Assembly: GCF_000718985.1 (NCBI RefSeq)
Contig: NZ_JODL01000012.1
Location: forward strand, 62,001 to 126,000
DNA length: 64,000 bases
Source: Streptomyces megasporus
GTDB lineage: Bacteria; Actinomycetota; Actinomycetes; Streptomycetales; Streptomycetaceae
Reading direction: 5' to 3'
In this document: in pieces, positions 8,992 through 18,240 of the stretch
Layout: each line of letters begins with the position of its first letter
Numbering within the stretch: position 1 is the stretch's first letter
The notes under the pieces: generated by a model
Database searches by the model: none
Seen by the model: the letters and a program-made list of their open reading frames with translations, nothing else
Told to the model about the DNA's origin: nothing
Position numbers and translations under genes: made by a program

Positions 8992-9054
8992 CCGGAACGC
9001 CGTCGGCGTTCCGGCCATCGATACGGACACCACACCCGGGAAGGACCGGGTGTG
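8992..9054 (+). terminator. two hairpins between nrdR and nrdJ
   Basis: 8992-9001 pairs with 9005-9014 (10 bp, 3-nt loop), and 9031-9039 with 9046-9054 (9 bp, 6-nt loop). Both sit inside the presumed operon, so a partial terminator or processing site is more likely than a full stop. Confidence 0.5.
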
Positions 9055-9085
9055 TCAGGGCGTTATGCCTGTACAGGGAGGCGGA

Positions 9086-11947
9086 ATGACAGAGACGACG
9101 AGCGACCCGGCGCGAAGCTCCAAGAGCAGGGGGAGCAAGGCCGGCAAGGGTCTGCGGTTCGAGCGCGTCCACACCACCCCGGGGGTGCACCCCTACGACG
9201 AGGTGGTCTGGGAGCGCCGTGACGTCGTCATGACCAACTGGCGCGACGGCTCGGTCAACTTCGAGCAGCGCGGCGTGGAGTTCCCCGACTTCTGGTCGGT
9301 GAACGCGGTCAACATCGTCACCAGCAAGTACTTCCGCGGAGCCCTGGGCACGCCCCAGCGCGAGACCAGCCTCAAGCAGCTCATCGACCGCGTGGTGAAG
9401 ACCTACCGCGCCGCCGGAGAGAAGCACGGCTACTTCGCCTCCCCGGCCGACGCCGAGATCTTCGAGCACGAGCTGACCTATGCCGTGCTCCACCAGATCT
9501 TCGCGTTCAACTCCCCGGTGTGGTTCAACGTCGGCACCCAGCAGCCCCAGCAGGTCTCGGCCTGCTTCATCCTCTCCGTCGACGACTCCATGGAGTCGAT
9601 CCTCGACTGGTACAAGGAAGAGGGGATGATCTTCAAGGGCGGCTCCGGAGCCGGGCTGAACCTCTCGCGCATCCGCTCCTCCAAGGAACTGCTGTCCTCC
9701 GGCGGCAACGCCTCGGGCCCGGTGTCCTTCATGCGCGGCGCCGACGCCTCCGCCGGAACGATCAAGTCCGGTGGCGCCACCCGCCGCGCCGCCAAGATGG
9801 TCGTCCTGGACGTCGACCACCCCGACATCGAGGCGTTCATCGAGACCAAGGTCAAGGAGGAGGAGAAGATCCGCGCCCTGCGCGACGCGGGCTTCGACAT
9901 GGACCTGGGCGGCGAGGACATCACGTCCGTCCAGTACCAGAACGCCAACAACTCCGTCCGCGTCAACGACGCCTTCATGAAGGCCGTCGAGTCCGGCTCG
10001 AAGTTCGGCCTGCGCGCCCGGATGACCGGCGAGGTCATCGAGGAGGTCGACGCCCGCGCGCTGTTCCGCAAGATGGCCGAGGCCGCCCACGCCTGCGCCG
10101 ACCCCGGCATCCAGTACGACGACACCATCAACCACTGGCACACCTCGCCGGAGACGGGCCGCATCACCGCCTCCAACCCGTGCAGCGAGTACATGCACCT
10201 GGACAACTCCTCGTGCAACCTCGCCTCGCTGAACCTGATGAAGTTCCTGCGCGACGACGAGCAGGGCCGGCAGTCCTTCGACGTCGAGCGCTTCGTCAAG
10301 GTCGTCGAGCTGGTCATCACCGCGATGGACATCTCCATCTGCTTCGCCGACTTCCCCACCGAGAAGATCGCCGAGACCACCCGCGCCTTCCGCCAGCTCG
10401 GCATCGGCTACGCCAACCTCGGCGCCCTGCTGATGGCCACCGGCCACGCCTACGACTCCGACGGCGGTCGCGCGCTGGCCGGGGCGATCACCTCCCTGAT
10501 GACCGGCACGTCCTACCGCCGCTCGGCCGAACTCGCCGCCATCGTCGGCCCGTACGACGGGTACGCCCGCAACGCCGAGGCCCACCAGCGCGTCATGCGC
10601 CAGCACGCCGACGCCAACACCGAGGCCAAGCGGATGGACGACCTGGACACCCCGGTGTGGGCCGCGGCCACCGAGGCCTGGCAGGACGTGCTGCGCCTGG
10701 GCAAGAAGAACGGGTTCCGCAACGCCCAGGCGTCCGTGCTCGCCCCCACCGGCACCATCGGCCTGATGATGGACTGCGACACCACCGGCATCGAACCCGA
10801 CCTGGCCCTGGTCAAGTTCAAGAAGCTGGTCGGCGGCGGCTCGATGCAGATCGTCAACAACACCGTCCCCAAGGCCCTCAAGCGCCTGGGCTACCAGCCC
10901 GAGCAGGTCGAGGCGATCGTCGCGCACATCGCCGAGCACGGCAACGTCATCGACGCGCCGGGTCTGAAGCCGGAGCACTACGAGGTCTTCGACTGCGCCA
11001 TGGGCGAGCGCTCCATCTCGCCGATGGGGCACGTGCGGATGATGGCCGCCGCCCAGCCGTTCCTGTCCGGCGCCATCTCCAAGACCGTCAACATGCCTGC
11101 GACCAGCACCGTCGAGGACGTCGAGGAGATCTACCTCCAGGGCTGGAAGCTGGGTCTGAAGGCGCTCGCCGTCTACGTCGAGAACAGCAAGGTCGGTCAG
11201 CCGCTGTCCGCCAAGAAGAAGGAGGAGAAGGCCAAGGAGGGCGAGGCCGAGAAGGTCGTCGAGTACCGCCCGGTGCGCCGACGCCTGCCCAAGGGCCGTC
11301 CCGGCATCACCACCTCCTTCACCGTCGGCGGCGCCGAGGGCTACATGACCGCCAACTCCTACCCGGACGACGGTCTCGGCGAGGTGTTCCTGAAGATGTC
11401 CAAGCAGGGCTCGACCCTCGCGGGCATGATGGACGCCTTCTCCATCGCCGTCTCGGTGGGTCTGCAGTACGGCGTGCCGCTGGAGACCTACGTCTCGAAG
11501 TTCACCAACATGCGCTTCGAGCCCGCGGGCATGACCGACGACCCCGACGTGCGGATGGCCCAGTCGATCGTCGACTACATCTTCCGCCGCCTGGCGCTGG
11601 ACTTCCTGCCCTTCGAGACCCGCTCGGCCCTGGGCATCCACTCCGCCGAGGAGCGTCAGCGCCACCTGGAGACCGGCTCCTACGAGCCGACCGAGGACGA
11701 GGTGGACGTCGAGGGACTGGCCCAGTCGGCGCCGCGTCAGGTGGACCCGCCCAAGCCGGTCGAGGTCCCCGAGCCGCAGGCCCCGGCTCCGGCCCCGAAG
11801 GAGGTCCACAGCTCCACGGAGCTGGTGGAGATGCAGCTCGGCCTCAACGCCGACGCCCCGCTCTGCTTCTCCTGCGGCACCAAGATGCGCCGCGCGGGTA
11901 GCTGCTACCTGTGCGAGGGCTGCGGCTCCACCAGCGGCTGTAGCTGA
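9086..11947 (+). CDS. nrdJ: class II (adenosylcobalamin-dependent) ribonucleotide reductase
   Basis: 953 residues, ATG with AGGGAGG upstream. It reduces ribonucleotides to deoxyribonucleotides using B12, so it works with or without oxygen. Typical elements: FNSPVWFNVG near 150, FKGGSGAGLNLS, the active-site region NPCSEYMHLDNSSCNLASLN (about 365-384), the phosphate-binding APTGTIGLMMD, and a C-terminal cysteine-rich tail (FSCGTKM, then CYLCEGCG) that carries electrons to the active site. A charged, Pro-rich linker precedes the tail. Transcribed after nrdR, with 113 bases and two hairpins between. Confidence 0.96.
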   Translation: MTETTSDPARSSKSRGSKAGKGLRFERVHTTPGVHPYDEVVWERRDVVMTNWRDGSVNFEQRGVEFPDFWSVNAVNIVTSKYFRGALGTPQRETSLKQLIDRVVKTYRAAGEKHGYFASPADAEIFEHELTYAVLHQIFAFNSPVWFNVGTQQPQQVSACFILSVDDSMESILDWYKEEGMIFKGGSGAGLNLSRIRSSKELLSSGGNASGPVSFMRGADASAGTIKSGGATRRAAKMVVLDVDHPDIEAFIETKVKEEEKIRALRDAGFDMDLGGEDITSVQYQNANNSVRVNDAFMKAVESGSKFGLRARMTGEVIEEVDARALFRKMAEAAHACADPGIQYDDTINHWHTSPETGRITASNPCSEYMHLDNSSCNLASLNLMKFLRDDEQGRQSFDVERFVKVVELVITAMDISICFADFPTEKIAETTRAFRQLGIGYANLGALLMATGHAYDSDGGRALAGAITSLMTGTSYRRSAELAAIVGPYDGYARNAEAHQRVMRQHADANTEAKRMDDLDTPVWAAATEAWQDVLRLGKKNGFRNAQASVLAPTGTIGLMMDCDTTGIEPDLALVKFKKLVGGGSMQIVNNTVPKALKRLGYQPEQVEAIVAHIAEHGNVIDAPGLKPEHYEVFDCAMGERSISPMGHVRMMAAAQPFLSGAISKTVNMPATSTVEDVEEIYLQGWKLGLKALAVYVENSKVGQPLSAKKKEEKAKEGEAEKVVEYRPVRRRLPKGRPGITTSFTVGGAEGYMTANSYPDDGLGEVFLKMSKQGSTLAGMMDAFSIAVSVGLQYGVPLETYVSKFTNMRFEPAGMTDDPDVRMAQSIVDYIFRRLALDFLPFETRSALGIHSAEERQRHLETGSYEPTEDEVDVEGLAQSAPRQVDPPKPVEVPEPQAPAPAPKEVHSSTELVEMQLGLNADAPLCFSCGTKMRRAGSCYLCEGCGSTSGCS

Positions 11948-11953
11948 CGGCCG

Positions 11954-12029
11954 ACGCCGGGCGCGGTGGGCGCCGCGCCCGGCGTTCGGACGCGACACAA
12001 AGGGGCGTCGGCCCGGGGCCGACGCCCCT
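11954..12029. terminator. double hairpin terminator between nrdJ and the TerD gene
   Basis: 11954-11966 pairs with 11973-11985 (13 bp), and 12001-12013 with 12017-12029 (13 bp, 3-nt loop). They lie between convergent genes. Confidence 0.85.
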
Positions 12030-12073
12030 CCGCCGTGTCCGCCCCACCGGACCGCGGGGAGGCGGAAGGTCGA

Positions 12074-12604
12074 TCAGGAGACCGCGGCGCCCATCAGCGC
12101 GGCGAAGGAGTCCGGGTCGGCGTCGAACCCGCGAACGTCCTCGCGGAACTCCCAGACCCCCGAGCCGTTGCGGGTGAACTCCGCGACGGTCGCGGCCGTG
12201 GAGCCGGAAACGGCGGAGAAGTCGTGCCGGGCCAGCTCGGTGTACCCCTCGGCGATCCGGATGGCGGTGTTCGCTATGTCGCCGAACGTCGTGCGCCCCG
12301 CGCTCTGCTGGATGGCCACGCCCACCATCACGCGGGCGTACGAGGACGCCATCCGGTGGAGCTCCACCGTCATGACCTCGTCGTCGCCGAAGCCCAGCCC
12401 CGTCCTGCTGTCCCTGTTGAGGGTGATGGTGCCGTCGGGCGAGCGCCTGTCGAAGTGCACGAGGTGGACGGGCTCGCCGTGCGGGTCGTCCGCGGAGTAG
12501 ACCGCGGCGATGATGTCCAGGTCGTGGGGCGGCGCGCCGGAGGCGCTGGGATCCCACCTGAGTGCCACCTGAACCTTCTCGACCCCCTTGTTGAGACTGC
12601 TCAC
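12074..12604 (-). CDS. TerD-domain protein
   Basis: 176 residues from GTG 12604, chosen because a purine-rich GGAAGGGGAG precedes it and the TerD fold begins at once (SLNKGVEKVQVALRWDP). TerD proteins bind calcium and occur in many copies in Streptomyces, where they affect tellurite resistance, stress response and development. Visible hallmarks are DLDIIAAVY, the Asp-rich loop SRTGLGFGDDE (calcium site) and AIQQSAGRTTFGDIANTAIRI. No other ter gene lies nearby. The specific role is unknown. Confidence 0.85.
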   Translation of the reverse strand: MSSLNKGVEKVQVALRWDPSASGAPPHDLDIIAAVYSADDPHGEPVHLVHFDRRSPDGTITLNRDSRTGLGFGDDEVMTVELHRMASSYARVMVGVAIQQSAGRTTFGDIANTAIRIAEGYTELARHDFSAVSGSTAATVAEFTRNGSGVWEFREDVRGFDADPDSFAALMGAAVS

Positions 12605-12921
12605 CAGGCTCCCCTTCCTCGCCTTCCTCGGAACCGAGCCGCCGCGGTACGTGCCCGCGCCCGGGTGGCGGGGCTTCGGGCCCGTCCGTCCATGGTGCCA
12701 TGAGCGCGGCCCCATCTCGGAGGGAAGTCGCCTATTGACGCGGTGGGTTGACCGTGTGTCAGGAGTGATTCCCCGACCATGGGGCGGCGGGTGGCGGGTG
12801 TGACGCCGACTCGGCCGCCGCCGGCGGCCCGGCGGACGGGTGAGCCGACGCGTCCGCGCGGGTCGTCCGGCCTCGCCGGTGGAAGGGAAGGAGCGACTCC
12901 GTATCGGAAGGTGGAAGGCCG

Positions 12922-13758
12922 GTGGAACACAGGGAACCCGTCGAGTTCGACGACGCCGCGAACACCGGTCGTCGGGACGCGGACAGGCCCGTCCTGGTGA
13001 CCGGGGGCACCGGCACGCTCGGCCGCCGCGTCGTACGGCGGCTGTCGGCAAAGGGGCGCGCGGTACGGGTGCTCAGTCGCCGTCCACGCCCCGCCGGCGA
13101 CCGGGAACCGTACGACTGGGCGACCGGCGACCTGAGCACGGGGGAGGGGATCGACGCCGCGGTCGAGGGCGTCGGGGCGATCGTGCACTGCGCGACCACG
13201 ATCGGGCGAGGGGACGTGGCGGCGACCCGCCGGCTGGTGGACGCCGTACGCCGGTCGGGAGGCGGCCCGCACCTGGTCCACATCTCCATCGTCGGGGTCG
13301 ATCGGGTGCCGTTCGTCTACTACCGGGCCAAGTTGGCCACCGAGCGGATCGTGGCGGGGGCGGGGCTGCCGTGGAGCATCCTGCGGGCCACCCAGTTCCA
13401 CGACCTGATCGCCAGGATCGTCGACGCGCAGCGGAGACTGCCGGTGACCCTGGCGCTCGGCGGGGTGCGTTTCCAGCCCGTGGACGCCGGGGAGGTGGCC
13501 GACCGGCTCGCGGCCCTCGTCGTCGGCGGGCCCGCCGGCCGGGTGCCCGACATGGGCGGCCCGCAGGTGCGCGACCACCGAGAGTTGACGCGGACGACGC
13601 TGCGGGCCCGGGGCCGCCGTCGCCCGGTGCTGCCGCTGCGGCTGCCGGGGGCCGTCTTCCGCGCCTACCGGGAGGGAGGCCACCTGACGCCCGACCACGC
13701 GGTGGGCCGCGTCACCTACGACGAGTACCTGGCCGCTCGGACTCCCCCAGCCGGGTGA
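12922..13758 (+). CDS. NAD(P)-binding atypical short-chain dehydrogenase (NmrA-like)
   Basis: 278 residues from GTG 12922. The N-terminal Rossmann motif VTGGTGTLGRRVVRRL (about 25-40) binds NAD(P). The protein resembles atypical SDR/NmrA-type oxidoreductases that cleave or sense dinucleotides: it has HCATTIGRGD, HISIVGVDRVPFVYYRAKLATE (Tyr and Lys of a YxxxK-like motif) and LRATQFHDLI. The substrate is unknown. Its last 47 bases overlap the 3' end of the convergent TetR gene, so the two genes share coding DNA on opposite strands. Confidence 0.82.
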   Translation: MEHREPVEFDDAANTGRRDADRPVLVTGGTGTLGRRVVRRLSAKGRAVRVLSRRPRPAGDREPYDWATGDLSTGEGIDAAVEGVGAIVHCATTIGRGDVAATRRLVDAVRRSGGGPHLVHISIVGVDRVPFVYYRAKLATERIVAGAGLPWSILRATQFHDLIARIVDAQRRLPVTLALGGVRFQPVDAGEVADRLAALVVGGPAGRVPDMGGPQVRDHRELTRTTLRARGRRRPVLPLRLPGAVFRAYREGGHLTPDHAVGRVTYDEYLAARTPPAG

Positions 13759-14314
13759 GCCGGTCGTCCAGGATCTCCAGGGCCGCCTCGGGGGAGAGCC
13801 GCCCGATGAGGACATGGGTGGTCAGGCCGTCGGCGAGGGCGAGCAGGGCGTCGGCCTCGCGTTCGGGGTGGGGCGGGTCGACCGCCTCGGCGATCAGGCG
13901 CACCAGGAGGGCGCGCAGTTCGTCGTAGGAGCCGCGTACGACGGTCGCCAACGCGGGGGTGACGGCGGCCTGCGCCACGAACGCCAACCACACCCGGGCC
14001 TCCGCGCGGTGCTCCTCGGCCAGGAGGGAGACCTCGGCGAGGGTGTGCCGGAGGGAGGTGCGCGCGGACCGGGCGGGCGAGGCGGCGAGCCGGGCGCGGA
14101 CGCGGTCGGTGATCCGCTCGCCCACGTGCGCGAGGGCGAAGACGAGCACCTCCTCCTTGGTGCGGAAGCAGCGCTGGACGGCTCCCATGGAGACCTCGGC
14201 CCGAGCGGCCACGTCGCGCAGGGTGACCCCCTCGAGACCACGCTCGTCGGCGAGGAGGCAGACGGCGTCGGCGATCCGCCGACGCCGGCCGTCGTGGTCG
14301 ATCCTCCGGGGCAT
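13712..14314 (-). CDS. TetR-family transcriptional regulator
   Basis: 200 residues from ATG 14314. The N-terminal helix-turn-helix (about 10-55) carries RRIADAVCLLADERGLEGVTLRDVAARAEVSMGAVQRCF, given here only as its span's key phrases ADERGLEGVTLRDVAARAEV and GAVQRCF. The C-terminal ligand domain is Ala/Leu-rich. The gene is divergent from an amidase gene, and the 116-base gap contains two palindromes fit for TetR dimers, so autoregulation and control of the amidase are likely. The inducer is unknown. The 3' end overlaps the convergent oxidoreductase gene. Confidence 0.88.
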   Translation of the reverse strand: MPRRIDHDGRRRRIADAVCLLADERGLEGVTLRDVAARAEVSMGAVQRCFRTKEEVLVFALAHVGERITDRVRARLAASPARSARTSLRHTLAEVSLLAEEHRAEARVWLAFVAQAAVTPALATVVRGSYDELRALLVRLIAEAVDPPHPEREADALLALADGLTTHVLIGRLSPEAALEILDDRLTRLGESERPGTRRR

Positions 14315-14330
14315 GGCCGCGACCTCGCTT

Positions 14331-14385
14331 TTCCGATGCGCTTGTATCGATTCCAGGATGCTGTTCCGATGCAAGCGCATCGGAA
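14331..14385. promoter_or_regulatory. two TetR-type operators
   Basis: Site 2 (14364-14385) is perfect: TTCCGATGC, 4-base spacer, GCATCGGAA. Site 1 (14331-14352) begins with the same TTCCGATGC and has a degenerate right arm GTATCGATT. The sites start 33 bases apart in the tetR-amidase gap. Outer arms 14330-14344 and 14372-14386 also form a perfect 15-bp inverted repeat. Confidence 0.75.
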
Positions 14386-14430
14386 AGAGGGGTGCCCGCG
14401 GAGACGGCGGGCGCCTCGGAGGGGCGAGTG

Positions 14431-15864
14431 ATGAGCGGTGACGGTGGTGCGGACGGTGCCCTGTGGCGGTGGGAGGCCGGCGCGATCGCACGGGCGGTCC
14501 GGGCCGGCGAGGTGAGCGCCGCCGAGGTGGTCGACCGACATCTGGAGCGGATCGCCGCGGTGAACCCGGAGGTCAACGCCGTCACTCGGGTGCTCGCCGA
14601 CACGGCCCGGGCGCAGGCCGCCGAGGTCGACTCCCGCCGCGCGGCGGGAGTCGATCCGGGCCCGCTGGCCGGTGTGCCGTTCACCGTCAAGGAGAACATC
14701 GCGGTCGGCGGGGTGCCGACCACCCACGGCGCCCGATGGTTCCGGGACGCCACGGCCACGGCCGACGCCCCGCCGGTGGCCAGGCTCCGGGCGGCCGGGG
14801 CCATACCGGTGGGCCGCGGCAACATGCCCACCCTCACGCTCGCCGGGATGCACTCCCGCAGCGAACTCTTCGGCGACACGGCCAACCCCTGGGATCCACG
14901 CGTCACCCCGGGCGGCAGCAGCGGAGGCGACGGCGCGGCCGTGGCAGCGGGCCTGGCGCCTCTGGGGCTGGGCAACGACTCCGGCGGATCGGTGCGTGTC
15001 CCCGCCGCCTTCTGTGGTGTGACCGGCCTCAAACCCACCGAGGGGCGGTTCCCCGCCGACCACCGGATCGGCGCCCAGGACCCGCCCCTGAGCGCCCAGA
15101 CGATCCCGGTGGACGGCCCGCTGGCCCGCACCGTCGGCGATCTGCGCCTCGCCTTCGAGGCACTGGCCGGCCCGGGAGCCGACCCGCGCGACCCGCGCGC
15201 CGTTCCGGTGCCCACGCGCGGGCCCGACGTCGGGCCCGCGCGGGTGGCGGTGGTCGCCGATCCGGGCGGCCGGGGCGTGCACCCGTGGGTGCGGGAGGCG
15301 GTGGACACCGTGGCCGCACACCTGTCGGACGCCGGGTACGACGTGACGGAGGTGCCCGACGTGCCGAGGCACGACGAGGCGCTGGAGGCGTACGGCAGGA
15401 TGATCATGACCGAGTTCGCCGCCACCTGGCCGTCGGTCAAACGGATCCTCGGCGAGGAGGGACACCACTACATCGAGATGTCGATGGCGCGCACCGCGCC
15501 GGTGGATCTCCCGGAGTACCTGCGGCTGACCGGAGTGCGGCTGACGGTCCGACGGGCCTGGGCCGAGTTCCTCGCCGAGTACCCCCTGCTGCTCGGCCCC
15601 GTGTTCACGAGTCCACCGCCGGCGCCCGGGCTGGAGTCCCGTGACGAGGAGGGGCACCGCGCCGTCACCGAGGCGCTGCGGTTGTGCACCGTCACCGGCT
15701 TCGCCGGCGTCCCCGCCGTGGCCGTCCCCGCCGGGGTGTGGGGCGGTCTGCCCCAGGGGGTGCAGATCGTCGGGCGGGCCTTCCGCGAGGACCTGTGCCT
15801 GACCGCGGCCGAGGCGGTCGAACGCAGGGTCGGACGCCTCACCCCCGTCGACCCCCGACCGTGA
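14431..15864 (+). CDS. amidase-signature family hydrolase
   Basis: 477 residues, ATG with GGAGGGG upstream. The Ser-cisSer-Lys triad of the amidase signature family is present: Lys87 in FTVKENI, cis-Ser in GGSSGG (163-164) and nucleophile Ser187 in GNDSGGSVRVPAA. The enzyme should hydrolyse a C-N amide bond in the cytoplasm. It is not GatA, because the gatB and gatC genes are absent and the C-terminal half differs. Divergent from the TetR gene, whose operators cover its promoter, so it is probably induced by the substrate. The substrate is not predictable. Confidence 0.9.
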   Translation: MSGDGGADGALWRWEAGAIARAVRAGEVSAAEVVDRHLERIAAVNPEVNAVTRVLADTARAQAAEVDSRRAAGVDPGPLAGVPFTVKENIAVGGVPTTHGARWFRDATATADAPPVARLRAAGAIPVGRGNMPTLTLAGMHSRSELFGDTANPWDPRVTPGGSSGGDGAAVAAGLAPLGLGNDSGGSVRVPAAFCGVTGLKPTEGRFPADHRIGAQDPPLSAQTIPVDGPLARTVGDLRLAFEALAGPGADPRDPRAVPVPTRGPDVGPARVAVVADPGGRGVHPWVREAVDTVAAHLSDAGYDVTEVPDVPRHDEALEAYGRMIMTEFAATWPSVKRILGEEGHHYIEMSMARTAPVDLPEYLRLTGVRLTVRRAWAEFLAEYPLLLGPVFTSPPPAPGLESRDEEGHRAVTEALRLCTVTGFAGVPAVAVPAGVWGGLPQGVQIVGRAFREDLCLTAAEAVERRVGRLTPVDPRP

Positions 15865-15895
15865 CGAGCCATGCGATCAGCGCCCCATATGGCCG

Positions 15896-15901
15896 TACGA
15901 T
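15896..15901 (+). promoter_or_regulatory. -10 element TACGAT for a leaderless gene
   Basis: TACGAT lies 6 nt before GTG 15908, and no ribosome binding site is visible. Transcription would start at or next to the start codon. Confidence 0.55.
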
Positions 15902-15907
15902 GGCGCG

Positions 15908-16516
15908 GTGTTGGTCAAGTGGATGCGGTGCACGGTGGTCGACCGACGCGGCTTCGAGCGAGGGCAGCGGAAGTGGGCGGGGCTGCTCGGCGAGCCGGGC
16001 TTCCGCGCGCAGGGCGGCGGCTGGAGCCGGGCCCGGCCGGGCGTGGCACACCTCTTCGGCTTCTGGGAGAGCCGCGCCTTCTACGACTCCTTCATGGCGC
16101 GCTCCCACGACCGACTGGCGGCGGCGCAGAACGGCACCTACAAGGACGCCCAAGTCCGCCTCTTCGAGTACCGCTTCGATGTGAAGGTGGGTTTCCAACC
16201 GGGGTTCGCGGACGCCGACCTGCTGCGCGTCGCCCACTGCAAGGTGCGCCGGGAGCGCGTCGAGCACTACATCCTGATGCAGGAGAAGGTGTGGAACCCG
16301 GCGATGGCCGGATCGCCCGGGATGCTGCGAGGAGTCTTCGCCCAGGCGCGGAGCGAGGACGAGTTCCTGGTGCTGTCGATGTGGGACTCGGCCGCGGAAC
16401 ACGGCAAGTACCGCACGGAGAGGATCGAGAGACTGGCGCTGCGCGCCCAGCTCGGGGCCGACGTCACGGCGGTCACCGGGGACGTGATCGACCTCGAACC
16501 GGCGTGGACCGTCTGA
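15908..16516 (+). CDS. DUF4937-like (YdbC-type) conserved protein
   Basis: 202 residues from GTG 15908. It has two similar halves: MLVKWMRCTV, then WAGLLGEPGFRAQGGGWS, then AHLFGFWESRAFYDSFM, and later RVAHCKVRRERVEHYILMQEKVWNPAMAGSPG with MWDSAAEHGKY. The pattern suggests tandem dimeric alpha-beta barrel (monooxygenase-like) folds of the DUF4937/YdbC group. No catalytic residues can be assigned and the function is unknown. It stands between the amidase and the phosphatase, each of which seems to have its own promoter. Confidence 0.75.
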   Translation: MLVKWMRCTVVDRRGFERGQRKWAGLLGEPGFRAQGGGWSRARPGVAHLFGFWESRAFYDSFMARSHDRLAAAQNGTYKDAQVRLFEYRFDVKVGFQPGFADADLLRVAHCKVRRERVEHYILMQEKVWNPAMAGSPGMLRGVFAQARSEDEFLVLSMWDSAAEHGKYRTERIERLALRAQLGADVTAVTGDVIDLEPAWTV

Positions 16517-16609
16517 CGGACCGGGCCCGGCCCTGAACCCGATTCCGGCCCGCCCCCGGTCCGGGCCGGGGAGATCGTGCCCGCGGTGGGCCGGCGGTCC
16601 CGACGCGCA

Positions 16610-16615
16610 TAGGCT
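16610..16615 (+). promoter_or_regulatory. -10 element TAGGCT for a leaderless gene
   Basis: TAGGCT lies 6 nt before ATG 16622, with no ribosome binding site between them. Confidence 0.55.
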
Positions 16616-16621
16616 GGACAC

Positions 16622-17350
16622 ATGGCACGACCCCGACGCATCGTTCTGGTCCGGCACGGGGAGTCGGAGGGGAACGTCGACGACTCGGTGTACGAGCGGC
16701 TTCCCGACCACGCCCTGAGCCTGACCGCGCGAGGTCTCCGGCAGGCGGAGGCCGCGGGCGAGCGGCTGCGGGCGGTCTTCGGCGACGAGCGCGTCTCGGC
16801 CTACGTCTCGCCGTACCGCCGCACCCACCAGACCTTCCGCGCCCTGCGCCTGGACCCGACGCGGGTGCGGGTCCGCGAGGAGCCGAGGCTGCGCGAACAG
16901 GACTGGGGCAACTGGCAGGACCGCGAGGAGGTCCGGCGGCAGAAGGCGGCGCGCGACGCCTACGGGCACTTCTTCTACCGCTTCGCCCAGGGCGAGTCGG
17001 GAGCGGACGTCTACGACCGGGTCGGCGCCTTCCTGGAGAGCCTGTGGCGCAGCTTCGCCCTGCCCGACCACCCGCCGAACGTGCTGTTGGTGACGCACGG
17101 GCTGACCATGCGGCTGTTCTGCATGCGGTGGCTCCACTGGACGGTCGCGGAGTTCGAGTCCCTGTCCAATCCGGGGAACGGGGAGAGCCGCATGCTGCTG
17201 CTGGGGCCGAACGGGCGCTACCACCTGGACCGACCCTTCGAACGCTGGACCACACCCGAGTCGTACGCGGGGGCGTACGAGAGCGGGGCCGGAGAGGTGT
17301 ACGGACTGGCGCGCTCCTACGAGCCACCCGGCAGGCGCCGGAGCCGGTGA
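16622..17350 (+). CDS. histidine phosphatase (phosphoglycerate mutase-fold)
   Basis: 242 residues. RHGE at about 11-14 supplies the phospho-accepting His, Arg61-like residues lie in [12 protein letters not shown], and the second catalytic His is in [10 protein letters not shown] (about 160). Members remove phosphate from varied substrates. Sequence alone does not separate a sugar phosphatase from a nucleotide or protein phosphatase. The insert [13 protein letters not shown] resembles the acidic helix region of broad-specificity phosphatases. It lies ahead of rnhB with a 131-base gap and appears to be transcribed as a leaderless message. Confidence 0.88.
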   Translation: MARPRRIVLVRHGESEGNVDDSVYERLPDHALSLTARGLRQAEAAGERLRAVFGDERVSAYVSPYRRTHQTFRALRLDPTRVRVREEPRLREQDWGNWQDREEVRRQKAARDAYGHFFYRFAQGESGADVYDRVGAFLESLWRSFALPDHPPNVLLVTHGLTMRLFCMRWLHWTVAEFESLSNPGNGESRMLLLGPNGRYHLDRPFERWTTPESYAGAYESGAGEVYGLARSYEPPGRRRSR

Positions 17351-17465
17351 CGCCCGGGCCGCCGGGGCCGCCGGGGCCGGCCGGTCGTCCGGCGCGCCCA
17401 CGGCGGAGGAGCCGAAGGACGAGCGCCGGCACCGGCCCCCGCGGAACGCGCCCCGGCCGGGGGCG

Positions 17466-17471
17466 TACCCT
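17466..17471 (+). promoter_or_regulatory. -10 element TACCCT of rnhB
   Basis: TACCCT lies 10 nt before the rnhB ATG. A very short or absent leader is likely. Confidence 0.4.
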
Positions 17472-17481
17472 GGCTGGCGCC

Positions 17482-18159
17482 ATGCCGTACGAGCCTCCCA
17501 CCCACCGCGTCGAGCGTTCCCTCCGGGCCACCACCGGAGCGAGGGTCGTCGCGGGAGTCGACGAGGTCGGCCGCGGCGCCTGGGCCGGGCCGGTCACCGT
17601 CTGCGCCGCGGTCACCGGACTGCGTCGGCCGCCCGACGGGCTCACGGACTCCAAGCTCATCGGCCCCGGACGCCGTGCCGAGTTGGCGGAGGAACTCGCC
17701 GACTGGGTCACGGCTCACGCCCTGGGGCACTCCTCACCGGAGGAGATCGACGAGCTGGGCATGACGGCCGCGCTCCGGCTCGCCGCCGTACGCGCTCTGG
17801 AGGCCCTGCCGGTCCGTCCCGACGCGGTCATCCTCGACGGCAAGCACGACTACCTGGGAGCGCCCTGGAGGGTCCGTACGGTGATCAAGGGCGACCGCTC
17901 CTGCGTGGCGGTGGCAGCCGCCTCCGTGATCGCCAAGGTGCACCGGGACACCCTCATGGCACGGCTGGGCGAGGAGTACGCGGCCTTCGGTTTCGACCGC
18001 AACGCCGGTTACCCCTCGCCCACGCACCGCACCGCCCTCGCGGAGCTGGGACCGACACCCCACCACCGGCTGTCGTGGTCGTACCTGGACGCGCTTCCGC
18101 GTTGGCGGCACATGAAACGGACACGCGGGGAGAGGGTCGAACAGATCGGCCTTTTCTGA
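17482..18159 (+). CDS. rnhB: ribonuclease HII
   Basis: 225 residues. It cleaves the RNA strand of RNA-DNA hybrids and removes ribonucleotides misincorporated in DNA. Acidic metal-binding residues are in [13 protein letters not shown] (about 25-37), ILDGKHDYL (about 115) and the later SVIAKVHRD, the usual RNase HII DEVGRG, D and D pattern. The C-terminal [10 protein letters not shown] and HRLSW segments are also typical. Its position near DNA-maintenance genes in Streptomyces is conserved. Confidence 0.95.
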   Translation: MPYEPPTHRVERSLRATTGARVVAGVDEVGRGAWAGPVTVCAAVTGLRRPPDGLTDSKLIGPGRRAELAEELADWVTAHALGHSSPEEIDELGMTAALRLAAVRALEALPVRPDAVILDGKHDYLGAPWRVRTVIKGDRSCVAVAAASVIAKVHRDTLMARLGEEYAAFGFDRNAGYPSPTHRTALAELGPTPHHRLSWSYLDALPRWRHMKRTRGERVEQIGLF

Positions 18160-18240
18160 CCCCGGGTCACGCTAACGAAATCGCACCTTTTTCCGAACCC
18201 GGTGACACATCCGGCTTCGGCGTTTGATAGACATCAGCCC

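Noticed and set aside
8696-11998. Very long minus-strand reading frame opposite nrdJ
   Set aside because: Shadow of the real gene caused by high GC; the protein is low-complexity and the plus strand encodes an unmistakable reductase.
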